Source of the DNA: GCA-2725625 sp964574215
GTDB taxonomy: Bacteria > Pseudomonadota > Alphaproteobacteria > Rhodospirillales > UBA2165
NCBI GenBank assembly: GCA_964574215.1
Contig: CAZNLR010000012.1
Span: 1-64,000, forward strand
Direction: 5' to 3'
Length of the DNA stretch: 64,000 bases
Shown: piece after piece, positions 17,553-25,965 of the stretch
Layout of the letters: the number at the start of each line of letters is the position of its first letter
How positions within the stretch are numbered: the first letter of the stretch is position 1
Notes under the pieces: generated by a model
What the model saw: only the letters and a program-made list of their open reading frames with translations
Databases searched by the model: none
Told to the model about the DNA's origin: nothing
Program-made: the position numbers and the translations under genes

Positions 17553-17670
17553 GGCAGAGCGCACTGTAGTCTTGACCAGGCAGGGTTTGCAAGAGACAGA
17601 CTGGACGGTTACGCGCTTGCATGCGATAAAGCACCTGGAATTGATATTCGATTACGGAAAGATCGTTAAC

Positions 17671-18027
17671 ATGCACGTAGGCACCTGGATTTACACCTTG
17701 ATCAATGGCGATCTGGTTGGCAAAGACGAGTTCGGCAACAAATATTACCGCGGCAAAGGCAAGAAACTGCACGGCCGGGAAAGGCGCTGGGTGGTTTACA
17801 AAGGCCGGGTCGAAGCTTCGAAAGTGCCGCCCGAGTGGCACGCCTGGCTGCACCACACCGTTGACGAACCTTTGACGGAAGAGGCCGCTAAAGCCATGCC
17901 GTGGCAACAGGCTCACGTGCCGAATCTTACAGGTACCAAGCACGCGTACCGTCCGGCTGGGCATGAATATCAAGGCGGCAAGCGGGCAGAGGCCACCGGC
18001 GACTACGAGGCTTGGACGCCGGAATAG
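17671..18027 (+). CDS. NADH:ubiquinone oxidoreductase subunit NDUFA12
   Basis: Accessory subunit of respiratory complex I shared by mitochondria and alphaproteobacteria. Diagnostic stretches are GDLVGKDEFGNKYYR, RRWVVYKGRVEASKVPPEWHAWLHHTVDEP and NLTGTKHAYRP. The frame is open from an ATG at 17551, but homologues begin only 10-15 residues before the GT-W/L-T segment. I chose the ATG at 17671, which has GGAAAGA nine bases upstream. A TTG at 17641 would add IFDYGKIVN, which may also be homologous. The 17551 start would overlap the start of the divergent TPR gene. It heads a plus-strand run with MlaD and DUF2155 genes, a common alphaproteobacterial neighbourhood. Confidence 0.92.
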   Translation: MHVGTWIYTLINGDLVGKDEFGNKYYRGKGKKLHGRERRWVVYKGRVEASKVPPEWHAWLHHTVDEPLTEEAAKAMPWQQAHVPNLTGTKHAYRPAGHEYQGGKRAEATGDYEAWTPE

Positions 18028-18069
18028 ATCACTGAACCGAAGGTCTTAACGGCTGAAAGAACAGGGCGC

Positions 18070-18537
18070 ATGAAGGAAGAAGTCAGGAACATCCTCGTCG
18101 GCATGGTCACGCTGGTCGTTCTGGTGTTCGCCGCCGGCCTTTCTTTCTCCAGCAGTAAAATCGAGGCGCCCACGGGAGTCACCATCATCGCCGAATTTTC
18201 CCAGATCGACGGATTGACCGTCGGGAACGAAGTGCGCATGAGCGGCATTAAAATCGGTGAAGTAACGAAATTATCCTTGGGCGGTAATTTCACGGCAGTC
18301 GTCGATCTGAGGATTGATGCGGCTATCCAAATTCCCGAAGACACGGCGGCAAAAATTCTGACCGACGGCTTGTTCGGCTCAAAACATGTCATGCTCGATC
18401 CTGGCGGGTCCGAGGATTACTTCAAAACCGGAGACAAATTCGAAGTCACGCAGGATTCCGTGGTGGTGCAGGATTTGTTGGATCAGATTATCGGAGAGGC
18501 AAAATCAAATCGGGCCAAACGGAATATGAGTAAATAA
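18070..18537 (+). CDS. MlaD-family phospholipid transport protein, copy 1
   Basis: MCE/MlaD domain protein anchored in the inner membrane by one helix (residues about 8-27) with a periplasmic MCE barrel. The MCE core is seen in FSQIDGLTVGNEVRMSGIKIGEV and DGLFGSKHVMLDPGG. MlaD hexamers carry phospholipid between the membranes. 155 aa is normal for the short class. It follows the complex I gene by 42 bp and precedes a second MlaD by 31 bp. It diverges more from the usual alphaproteobacterial MlaD than copy 2 does, with a basic C-terminal tail (KSNRAKRN). No MlaE/MlaF genes are in the window. Confidence 0.85.
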   Translation: MKEEVRNILVGMVTLVVLVFAAGLSFSSSKIEAPTGVTIIAEFSQIDGLTVGNEVRMSGIKIGEVTKLSLGGNFTAVVDLRIDAAIQIPEDTAAKILTDGLFGSKHVMLDPGGSEDYFKTGDKFEVTQDSVVVQDLLDQIIGEAKSNRAKRNMSK

Positions 18538-18568
18538 CAGGATCCTGAATAAACAGGTTAGGTGAACT

Positions 18569-19030
18569 ATGGGTAGAAATCTTGCAGAAACGGTTATGGG
18601 CGGTGTCGTATTGGCGGTGGCCATGGTTTTTCTCTATTTTTTCGCCACCACTGCCCAGATTCAGGCGGTCCAGGGATACGATATCAGCGCCAAATTTTTG
18701 AAAATCGGCGGCCTGCAGAAGGGTAGTGACGTCAGGGTCAGCGGCATCAATGTCGGCACAGTGACGGGGCATCGGCTTGATCCGGAAACATTCGACGCCG
18801 TCGTCAACATGACCATCAAACCGGATGTTAAGCTGCCGGCAGATACCATGGCCACCATTGCCAGCGCCGGAATGATCGGCGGCAAATATATCAGGCTTCG
18901 GCCCGGCAGATCGAAGGACCATTTAAAGGTCGGAGGTACGATCGACAAAACCGAGGATTTTAAATCCCTGGAAGAGCAGGTCGGTGAAATCATCTTCTTG
19001 GCGACGGATAAGGGTGGTGACTCGAAATAA
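18569..19030 (+). CDS. mlaD: MlaD-family phospholipid transport protein, copy 2
   Basis: Second MCE-domain protein, 153 aa, with one N-terminal helix (about 8-27) and the MCE core FLKIGGLQKGSDVRVSGINVGTV and SAGMIGGKYIRLRPG. The pattern ETVMGGVVLAVA, the SLDPETF-like RLDPETFDAVV and the C-terminal EEQVGEIIF are those of the standard alphaproteobacterial MlaD found next to NDUFA12 and DUF2155 genes. AGGTGA precedes the ATG. The Mla system keeps phospholipid out of the outer leaflet; an MlaA protein is encoded at 48265 in this window. Confidence 0.87.
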   Translation: MGRNLAETVMGGVVLAVAMVFLYFFATTAQIQAVQGYDISAKFLKIGGLQKGSDVRVSGINVGTVTGHRLDPETFDAVVNMTIKPDVKLPADTMATIASAGMIGGKYIRLRPGRSKDHLKVGGTIDKTEDFKSLEEQVGEIIFLATDKGGDSK

Positions 19031-19823
19031 GGACGGCGGCGACGCTTCGTCGAACCCGTCCACTCAATCATGGGACCCGGGGACCTACAGTAAAAATGCT
19101 GGATTTGTCGCAGAACTGGGATTGCCCGTCCTGGATTTGCTGAATCCCCAACCCGATGAACGGATTCTCGATCTCGGCTGCGGTGACGGCGTTCTTACGG
19201 AAAAGATCGCTGCTATCGGCGCCCGGGTAATCGGCATCGATTCCAGTCCGGACCAGGTTGCGGCGGCGCGAGCCAAAGGACTAGATGCACGGCATGCCAG
19301 TGGCGAATCCATTACCTTCGTGGAAGAATTCGACGCCGTTTTCAGCAATGCGGCATTGCATTGGATTCTGAACCCTGACGCAGTCATCGCGGGCGTATGG
19401 CGGGCTCTTGAGCCGGCGGGCAGATTTGTTGGCGAATTCGGCGGTGAAGGTAATGTCGAAACAGTCATAATTGGGGTGAAAGAAGCATTGAAAAACCGGG
19501 GGGTAGACCCTGAACCCCTGATTCCCTGGTATTTTCCGTCCACGGAAGACTATCGCCGGCGCCTCCAGACGGTCGGATTCATGGTGGAAGGTATCGAACT
19601 GATAGACCGACCTACGCCGTTGCCAGGTCCGCTCGGTGATTGGCTTGAACTGTTTGCCCAAAATTTTCTGAATGCCGTACCCGCCGGTGACCGCGACAGC
19701 TTAAAATCGGATATAGCAGAAAGCCTTAAAGACGACCTTCGCCGCGACGATGGTGTCTGGGTCGTCGATTACGTCCGGTTAAGGTTTAAGGCGGTAAAAT
19801 CGAATGATGGCACCAATGGGTAA
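19017..19823 (+). CDS. Class I SAM-dependent methyltransferase
   Basis: Rossmann-fold methyltransferase of about 268 aa. Motif I is ILDLGCGDGVLTEKI, the acidic ribose-binding residue follows in VIGIDSSP, and post-motif segments FDAVFSNAALHWI and ALEPAGRFVGEFGG fit the trans-aconitate-methyltransferase-like group. The frame is open from a GTG at 18984 inside mlaD; a GTG at 19017 with AAGG upstream gives an N-terminus close to the conserved SWDPGTY and is preferred, though not certain. It overlaps the end of mlaD by 14 bp and the start of the DUF2155 gene by 20 bp, so it is likely translationally coupled. Substrate unknown. Confidence 0.85.
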   Translation: MTRNKDGGDASSNPSTQSWDPGTYSKNAGFVAELGLPVLDLLNPQPDERILDLGCGDGVLTEKIAAIGARVIGIDSSPDQVAAARAKGLDARHASGESITFVEEFDAVFSNAALHWILNPDAVIAGVWRALEPAGRFVGEFGGEGNVETVIIGVKEALKNRGVDPEPLIPWYFPSTEDYRRRLQTVGFMVEGIELIDRPTPLPGPLGDWLELFAQNFLNAVPAGDRDSLKSDIAESLKDDLRRDDGVWVVDYVRLRFKAVKSNDGTNG

Positions 19824-20202
19824 AAGCTTTTTACTGGCAGGCGCGATCATGCTTCTGGCCGCGGTTTCGGCCAGGGCGGAAAAGTTCGATACGGCGGTGT
19901 TGCAGGGGCTGGATAAAGTGACCGCCAGGGTTTCGACCTTCAGCGCGCCCATTGGCGTCACGGTGCGGTTCGGCACCCTCGAAATCATCGCCCGCGTCTG
20001 CGACAAGCGCCCGCCGGAAGAGACGCCCGAAAGCGCTGCTTTTTTGGATGTATCGGAAGCCCGTCCAGGAGAGCCCACCGTCAGCGTCTACCGCGGCTGG
20101 ATGTTTGCATCCAGTCCGGCGCTTTCCGCCATGGAGCATCCGGTATATGACGTATGGGTTTTGGATTGTAAAACCAGCCAGATGCCTGATTCCGGCGGAT
20201 AA
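19804..20202 (+). CDS. DUF2155 periplasmic protein
   Basis: 132 aa with a signal peptide cleaved near AVSARA-EKF. The DUF2155 core is AVLQGLDKVTARVSTFSAP, VRFGTLEIIARVC, PPEETPESAAFLDV and GWMFASSPALSAMEHPVYDVWVLDC. Two Cys residues (in ARVCDKR and VLDCKT) could form a disulfide. It is almost always found near aat and NDUFA12 genes in alphaproteobacteria, as here. Function unknown; a periplasmic role in envelope or respiratory-complex upkeep is only suggested by neighbours. Confidence 0.9.
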   Translation: MMAPMGKSFLLAGAIMLLAAVSARAEKFDTAVLQGLDKVTARVSTFSAPIGVTVRFGTLEIIARVCDKRPPEETPESAAFLDVSEARPGEPTVSVYRGWMFASSPALSAMEHPVYDVWVLDCKTSQMPDSGG

Positions 20203-20283
20203 GTCTTAGCATCGAGATTTGAGGAACTAAATGATATTATTAAATAATAAAATTAGAAAAGATTCGTAACATATTGAAAGAAA

Positions 20284-20961
20284 CTAATTTTTCATAATAG
20301 ATGTCATTATTAATTCTTCTTCCGATTTCTCAATAATTTCCGGAAAACGAATATCCAAATCCAATGCCTTATCCAAAAGGGTGTGGTATTCGGTTCGGGG
20401 CACTTCGATGGCGCCGAGGCTGATCAAGTGGTCGGTGACGAATTGGGTGTCGAGCAAAACATATCCGGCGTATTTCAGACGGGCGACCAAATGCACCAAG
20501 GCGACTTTGCTGGCGTCGGGTTCACGGGAAAACATGCTTTCGCCGAAAAACGCCCCCTTTAATGCGACGCCGTACAGTCCTCCGACCAATTTGCCGTCCC
20601 GCCAGCATTCCACCGTATGAACGTGGCCTTTATAAAAAAGTTTACTGTAAAGACGGATGATTTCGCTATTGATCCAGGTTTCATGCCGGTCTTCACTGAA
20701 TTCGGCACATTTCCGGACAACGGTGTCGAAACTCGTATTGCAGCGAATCTCGAATTTATTCTGGCGTATTTTTTTCTTTAGGCTTTTTGATATATGCAAC
20801 CCGTCCAGAGGCAAAATGCCCCGCATGTCCGGGTCGACCCAGAAAATGTCCGGGTCATCACAGCTTTCGGCCATGGGAAATATACCCGCAGCATAGGCAC
20901 GCAACACTATTTCCGGTGTCAGCTTTACTTGTTCGGCTGACAAGCTGTCAGAACCGCTCAT
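20284..20961 (-). CDS. aat: Leucyl/phenylalanyl-tRNA--protein transferase
   Basis: Adds Leu or Phe from aminoacyl-tRNA to proteins with N-terminal Lys or Arg, marking them for ClpAP under the N-end rule. Family signatures are YAAGIFPMAE, DIFWVDPDMRGILPLDGLHISKSLKK, ETWINSEII and VECWRDGKLVGGLYGVALKGAFFGESMFS. 225 aa is standard. It is convergent with the DUF2155 gene and 78 bp downstream of aroQ on the same strand. Confidence 0.96.
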   Translation of the reverse strand: MSGSDSLSAEQVKLTPEIVLRAYAAGIFPMAESCDDPDIFWVDPDMRGILPLDGLHISKSLKKKIRQNKFEIRCNTSFDTVVRKCAEFSEDRHETWINSEIIRLYSKLFYKGHVHTVECWRDGKLVGGLYGVALKGAFFGESMFSREPDASKVALVHLVARLKYAGYVLLDTQFVTDHLISLGAIEVPRTEYHTLLDKALDLDIRFPEIIEKSEEELIMTSIMKN

Positions 20962-21039
20962 GTTTTTCCCGCTATAAAGTCCCTACAAAACAAATTGGTA
21001 TATTTTTGTGAAAATCAAACCCGGACGCGGATATTTCGG

Positions 21040-21477
21040 CTATCCGATAAGTTTTTTGGCCGCCTCAAGGGAGATCTCGTATCCCTTACCGCCGAATCCG
21101 CAAATAACGCCCTGGGCCACTTCCGAAATGTAGGATTTGTGCCGGTATTCCTCCCGTTGGAAAATATTCGATAAATGTACCTCGATTACCGGACAACCGC
21201 AGGCCCTAAGGGCGTCGGCGACGGCGATGGAGGTATGGGTGTAAGCCCCGGCATTTAATATAATGGCAGCATGGCCAGTGGCGGCGGATTGAATCCAATC
21301 GACCAGTTCGCCTTCGCTGTTGCTTTGCCGAAAATCGATATTCAGACCCAGTTCGGCCGCCCGCGCCAGACAAAGTTTCTCGATGTCCTCAAGGGTTTCC
21401 TTGCCATAAACGTCCGGTTCACGGGTTCCCAGCATGTTCAGATTTGGGCCGTTTAAGATCAACACCGACTGTGTCAT
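21040..21477 (-). CDS. aroQ: Type II 3-dehydroquinate dehydratase
   Basis: Third step of the shikimate pathway, 3-dehydroquinate to 3-dehydroshikimate. The N-terminal ILNGPNLNMLGTREPDVYG carries the flexible-lid Arg and the catalytic Tyr. NAGAYTHTSIAVADAL and EVHLSNIFQREEYRHKSYIS contain the His and Arg active-site residues. 145 aa, dodecameric family. In many alphaproteobacteria accB and accC follow aroQ directly; here aat follows instead. Confidence 0.97.
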   Translation of the reverse strand: MTQSVLILNGPNLNMLGTREPDVYGKETLEDIEKLCLARAAELGLNIDFRQSNSEGELVDWIQSAATGHAAIILNAGAYTHTSIAVADALRACGCPVIEVHLSNIFQREEYRHKSYISEVAQGVICGFGGKGYEISLEAAKKLIG

Positions 21478-21660
21478 GCTTCCTCATCCTCGTCAGCCTG
21501 CCGAAACGCTATATTTCAGACAGGGTGAAAATGTACATCAACTTTTCCAAACCCTAAAGAGCAGCGGTGAAGGAACTATTAATCTGGTTGAAAGGCTGGA
21601 TTAAGCGGCACATACTGCGCCAAATTGAAAATTGATTTACCAAACGAAGTGACGGAATTA

Positions 21661-22656
21661 ATGGATATTAAGATAAACGGTGAAGAGCGCAGTTTCGACG
21701 CGCCAATGACCGTGGAACAACTGCTCGGTACCTTGGGTCTCGATACGCGTAAAGTCGCGGTCGAAAGAAATTTGGAGATCGTTCCCAAATCGGTTTACGG
21801 CGAAATAGCCGTTGCCGATGGCGACAAGCTGGAAATTGTGCATTTTATCGGTGGCGGGGCGCCGGAAGGGGCGGCACCCGCATCTGCGGACGATACGTTC
21901 GAGGTGGCCGGCCGGGTTTTCAAATCCAGGCTGCTGGTCGGCACCGGAAAGTATAAGGATTTCGAAGAAACCGCTTTGGCGATTGAGGCCTCAGGTGCGG
22001 AAATCGTCACCGTTGCGGTTCGGCGGGTCAACATTACCAATCCCGACGAACCCATGCTGGTCGATTTCGTCGATCCCAAAAAATTCACCTATCTGCCCAA
22101 TACGGCCGGATGTTTTACCGCCGACGACGCGGTCAGGACATTGCGGCTGGCGCGGGAGGCCGGCGGTTGGGATCTGGTGAAGCTGGAGGTTCTGGGCGAT
22201 CAAAAAACCTTGTATCCCGATATGACGGAAACCCTGGCGGCGGCCGAAGTTCTGTTGAATGAAGATTTTAAAGTCATGGTCTATTGCAGCGACGATCCGA
22301 TTTTGGCCAAGCGGCTGGAGGACATGGGCTGCCACGCCATCATGCCCCTGGCGGCGCCCATCGGGTCGGGACTGGGGGTGCAAAATCCGGTCGGCGTAAG
22401 GTTGATCGTCGAGCAGTCGTCGGTGCCGGTTCTGGTGGATGCCGGGGTGGGCACGGCGTCGGATGCCACCATCGCCATGGAACTGGGCTGTGACGGCATA
22501 TTGATGAATACGGCCATTGCCGAGGCCAAGGATCCGATAAAAATGGCCCGGGCCATGAAATTGGCCGTCGAATCGGGTCGGCTCGCCTACCAGGCGGGAC
22601 GCATGCCGCGGAAAAAATACGCCGATCCGTCGTCACCCCTGGCCGGATTGATCTAA
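21661..22656 (+). CDS. thiG: ThiS-ThiG fusion (sulfur carrier / thiazole synthase)
   Basis: Makes the thiazole half of thiamin. Residues 1-66 are a ThiS ubiquitin-like sulfur carrier ending HFIGGG; a Pro/Ala-rich linker of about 12 residues follows; residues 80-331 are ThiG, with the Schiff-base Lys174 in DLVKLEVLGD, MPLAAPIGSGLG and the phosphate-binding VLVDAGVGTASDA. ThiS normally ends in a free Gly-Gly that is adenylated and thiocarboxylated, so an internal GGG is mechanistically puzzling, though this fusion is an established annotated family. I chose the ATG at 21661; an upstream in-frame TTG at 21625 adds 12 residues without similarity. No thiamin riboswitch was seen upstream. Confidence 0.93.
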   Translation: MDIKINGEERSFDAPMTVEQLLGTLGLDTRKVAVERNLEIVPKSVYGEIAVADGDKLEIVHFIGGGAPEGAAPASADDTFEVAGRVFKSRLLVGTGKYKDFEETALAIEASGAEIVTVAVRRVNITNPDEPMLVDFVDPKKFTYLPNTAGCFTADDAVRTLRLAREAGGWDLVKLEVLGDQKTLYPDMTETLAAAEVLLNEDFKVMVYCSDDPILAKRLEDMGCHAIMPLAAPIGSGLGVQNPVGVRLIVEQSSVPVLVDAGVGTASDATIAMELGCDGILMNTAIAEAKDPIKMARAMKLAVESGRLAYQAGRMPRKKYADPSSPLAGLI

Positions 22657-22674
22657 CCCAGGGAGGGTGACGCC

Positions 22675-24657
22675 ATTCCCACCCTCCAGGAGCGGCTTGC
22701 CAAAGCCCAAAACCACCATCAAGCCAGACGTCTGAGCGAAGCGCGGGAAATTTATATTGAGATACTGCGGGAAGACCCGCGCAACGCCGATGCGCTCAAT
22801 TTGCTCGGCGCGGTGCTGGCGCAACAGGGGCAGCCGGGTAAAGCGGTTGAATATCTGCAACGGGCCATTCAAATTCAGCCCAAAAGGGCGCCGTATCATG
22901 TCAATCTCGGGGTAATCCTCCAGGATTTGGGCCGTTTCGATCAAGCGCAGGCAGCCTACGAGCGGGCCATCAAAATAGATAAGCGGTTTGCCGACGCCTA
23001 TTACAATCTCGCGAAACTGTTCAAGCAGATGGAACTGCCGGAGGCGGCTTTACTGGCTTACGAGCAGGTTTTGTCGATCGATCCAAAGCGGTCCGATGCC
23101 ATGATCAACATGGGAAATATTCTGTTCGATCACAATCGGGTCGAGGAATCGCTGCACTGTTTTGAAAAGGCGGCGGAGAACAACCCCAAAATCGGTCGCC
23201 CCTTTATCAATATGGGAAACAGCTATCGGCGGTTGGGCGAGGACCAGAAAGCCATCGAGTCCTATGACCGGGCGTTGGAAATCATCTTCCATGACGGATT
23301 GCGGATTAAACAGGCGACGACGCTGCCGGTGGTTTGCCGCTCCCGGGATCATATCGAAGAGGTGCGGGCCGGATTTGAGGAAAGGTTGAGTCGTCTGTTG
23401 AAGGACGATTTGAGCGTGACCGATCCGTTGCTGGAGACGTCAACGACGAATTTCTTCCTGGCCTATCACGGATTGCCCGACCGGCAGCTTCAGGAGTTGG
23501 CGGCCAAAGTGCATTTGAAGTCAAATCCCGACTTGGAATTTATCGCCCCTCACTGCCGCACGCCGAAACCGCCGACCGGCAAGATCAAATTGGGATTTCT
23601 TTCTGCTTATTTCCGTCGTCATTCCATCGGCAGGCTCATGCAGGCCGTCATCGCCGAAATTTCCCGCGACGAATTTGAGGTGACGGTTATAACTCAACCG
23701 GGACCGCGGGACGCCATCGCCCGAAAGATAAACGATTGCGCCGATCATGTTTTGATGTTGCCCCCCGATTTGGCTGAAGCCCGCCAAGCCATCGCCGAAC
23801 AGGAACTGGATATTCTTTTTTATGCCGATATTGGTATGGATGTCCGGTCGTATTTTCTGGCCTTTGCCCGTTTGGCGCCGGTGCAATGCGTAACCTGGGG
23901 GCATCCCGATACCACCGGCATTCCCAATCTGGACTATTTTGTTTCCAGTGACCTGATCGAACCGGAGAATGCCGATAGGGAGTACAGCGAAAAACTCTAC
24001 CGGCTAAATAGCCTGCCGACCAAATACCCGATGCCGGAAATTCCGGACGAGCCGAAAAGCCGGGAGGATTTCGGAATCGGTGAAAACGTGACCCTTTATC
24101 TTTGTCCCCAAAGCGCCATCAAATTGCATCCCGATATCGACGGCGTGTTTGCGGGCGTTTTGGCGGGCGATTCGGAGGCGGTAATTGTCATCGTCGATGG
24201 CGCCGTCGGCGCTTGGACAGAGCAGGCGTTGTCGCGGGTGGAAAAAACGTTGGGTGACGACATTGGGCGACTTAAAGTCGTCCCGCGCATGTCGCCCGAG
24301 GATTTTATCGCCCTCCAGGCCGCCGCCGACGTCATCCTCGACACGCCTCATTTCAGCGGCGGTAATACCTCGTTCGAAGCCTTCGCCCTAGGCAAGCCGG
24401 TGGTGACAATGGATAGCAAATTTATGCGCGGGCGGGTGACGGCCGGCATGTACCGGCAAATGGGATTAACGGAATGCGTCGCCGAAAATTTGGAGTCTTA
24501 TGTCGAAATAGCATTAAAACTAGGAACCGATTCGGCGTTCAGGGAGCGGATGGAAAGGTCAATAGCGGAAAAACGGGGAACTCTTTTCGACGATCCGGCC
24601 GCGGTGCCCGAGTTCGAAAAGTTTTTCCGTTGGGGTATCGGCCAACTTAGCCAATAG
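22675..24657 (+). CDS. TPR protein with SPINDLY/OGT-like GT41 domain, apparent ATT start
   Basis: 660 aa. Residues 1 to about 235 are tetratricopeptide repeats (for example YHVNLGVILQDLGRFDQAQ and PFINMGNSYRRLGEDQKA). From about 290 on is an O-GlcNAc-transferase-like catalytic region: KIKLGFLSAYFRRHSIG, VQCVTWGHPDTTGIPNLDYF, VTLYLCPQSAIKLHPD and HFSGGNTSFEAFALGKPVVT. The reading frame has no ATG, GTG or TTG at a sensible place. The first is a TTG at 22801, inside a repeat. An ATT at 22675, 8 bp after a strong GGGAGGG, gives IPTLQERLAKAQNHH, exactly the type of N-terminus seen in relatives after Met. It starts 18 bp after thiSG. Confidence 0.87.
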   Translation: MPTLQERLAKAQNHHQARRLSEAREIYIEILREDPRNADALNLLGAVLAQQGQPGKAVEYLQRAIQIQPKRAPYHVNLGVILQDLGRFDQAQAAYERAIKIDKRFADAYYNLAKLFKQMELPEAALLAYEQVLSIDPKRSDAMINMGNILFDHNRVEESLHCFEKAAENNPKIGRPFINMGNSYRRLGEDQKAIESYDRALEIIFHDGLRIKQATTLPVVCRSRDHIEEVRAGFEERLSRLLKDDLSVTDPLLETSTTNFFLAYHGLPDRQLQELAAKVHLKSNPDLEFIAPHCRTPKPPTGKIKLGFLSAYFRRHSIGRLMQAVIAEISRDEFEVTVITQPGPRDAIARKINDCADHVLMLPPDLAEARQAIAEQELDILFYADIGMDVRSYFLAFARLAPVQCVTWGHPDTTGIPNLDYFVSSDLIEPENADREYSEKLYRLNSLPTKYPMPEIPDEPKSREDFGIGENVTLYLCPQSAIKLHPDIDGVFAGVLAGDSEAVIVIVDGAVGAWTEQALSRVEKTLGDDIGRLKVVPRMSPEDFIALQAAADVILDTPHFSGGNTSFEAFALGKPVVTMDSKFMRGRVTAGMYRQMGLTECVAENLESYVEIALKLGTDSAFRERMERSIAEKRGTLFDDPAAVPEFEKFFRWGIGQLSQ

Positions 24658-24722
24658 GTTTGTCCTCGCTGAGCTTGAGCTATATTGTGGCGCCAGCAAA
24701 ACCCGCCCCATTAGGATATTAT

Positions 24723-25952
24723 ATGTCTACGGACAAAGAATTACGCCGGCGTGAATTTTCACTGATCGCCATCTTGACCGGCGGTCATTTTTTTTCGCAT
24801 GCCTATTACGTCGTACTGGCGCCGTTATTTGCGATCATCGCCGTCGAGTTGAAGGTCTCTTACATCGAGTTGGGTGTTTTCCTGTCGGCCTATGCCCTGG
24901 CGTCCTTTATCTTTCAGGTGCCCACCGGCATGCTGGTGGATCGATACGGGCCCAAATGGTTTCTTTTGGGAGGCCTGACTTTCACCTCGATCTGCGTCGT
25001 ATTGATGGGAGTCAGCGGCTCTTATTGGCCCATTGTCATTTTGTCTTTTCTGGCGGGCATGGGCGATTCCGTTTTCCATCCGTCCGGCTACAAGATCATG
25101 AGCGCCCGCATCAGGGAACAAAATCTCGGTAAAGCCTATGCAGCCCATAATTTTTCCGGTTATGTGGGCTGGTTTGCCATGCCCCTTAGCATGGTTTTTC
25201 TGGCGGGATTATACGGTTGGCGTGGGGCGGTAATTGTCGCCGGGCTGCTCGGTATCGGGATGGCTGTTGTCCTTTTCTTCAACCGCAGTCAATTGAGTGC
25301 CGAGGGAGGCAAAAGCGAAAAGAAAACGGAAAATGATGCGGGCACCAAAGTCAGTATGTGGGCTTTGATGGTATCGTTGCCGATGGTTTTACTTTTTGTA
25401 TTTTACGCCACTTCGTCCATGGCGAATTCGGGATTGCGCGGCTTTACGCCGGTTATTATGCCGCAGCTCTACGGCATGAGCGACCTTGCCTCCAACTATG
25501 CTCTGACCATGTGGTTCGGCGGCACCATGGTGGGCGTTCTTTTGGGCGGTGTGGTGGCGGACAAGTTCAGACGTTTCGATCTGGTGGCGAGTATCGGGTA
25601 CATCGCCGGTGCGGCGGCCATTGGACTGGTCGGATACAAGCTCTTTTCGGCATTCGCCGTGCCCTACGTTTATTTGTTCGGCGGCTTTATGATCGGTGTC
25701 ATTTCTCCGTCGCGCGACATGATGGTGCGGTCGGTTGCTCCGCCGGAACGTATCGGGCAGGCCTTCGGTTTCGTATCCATGGGTTTTGGTGTCGGGGGAT
25801 TTCTGGGGCCGATCATATTCGGTTGGGTGCTCGATTACAGCCGCGCCGAAAACGTATTGCTGGCAGGGTCGGTAATGTTGCTGGGAGCATTGGCGGTCGC
25901 CTTGGTCGCCTCGGTGGTCGGCAAAGCCCGGCGTCCGGTGCCGGCGGAATAG
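24723..25952 (+). CDS. MFS transporter, first of three tandem paralogues
   Basis: Major facilitator superfamily carrier, 409 aa, about 12 membrane segments. The N-half has GTGHFFSH-like TGGHFFSHAYY, the loop motif GMLVDRYGPKWFLLGG, and GMGDSVFHPSGYKIM; the C-half has GGVVADKFRRFDLV. The ATG at 24723 has AGGA upstream; a TTG at 24660 adds 21 unrelated residues. The GDSVFHP motif is shared with both following genes. It is the most divergent of the three. Substrate unknown; the GDSVFHP-type MFS group is often annotated as organic-anion or drug exporters, without proof. Confidence 0.88.
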   Translation: MSTDKELRRREFSLIAILTGGHFFSHAYYVVLAPLFAIIAVELKVSYIELGVFLSAYALASFIFQVPTGMLVDRYGPKWFLLGGLTFTSICVVLMGVSGSYWPIVILSFLAGMGDSVFHPSGYKIMSARIREQNLGKAYAAHNFSGYVGWFAMPLSMVFLAGLYGWRGAVIVAGLLGIGMAVVLFFNRSQLSAEGGKSEKKTENDAGTKVSMWALMVSLPMVLLFVFYATSSMANSGLRGFTPVIMPQLYGMSDLASNYALTMWFGGTMVGVLLGGVVADKFRRFDLVASIGYIAGAAAIGLVGYKLFSAFAVPYVYLFGGFMIGVISPSRDMMVRSVAPPERIGQAFGFVSMGFGVGGFLGPIIFGWVLDYSRAENVLLAGSVMLLGALAVALVASVVGKARRPVPAE

Positions 25953-25965
25953 CGGAAATAGGATA

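Noticed and set aside
17551..17670. Upstream extension of the NDUFA12 frame as coding sequence
   Set aside because: Most of it lacks similarity to the family and would overlap the start of the divergent gene; kept only as an alternative start note.
21488..21660. Possible thiamin riboswitch upstream of thiSG
   Set aside because: No CTGAGA element or the later conserved thi-box segments could be found.
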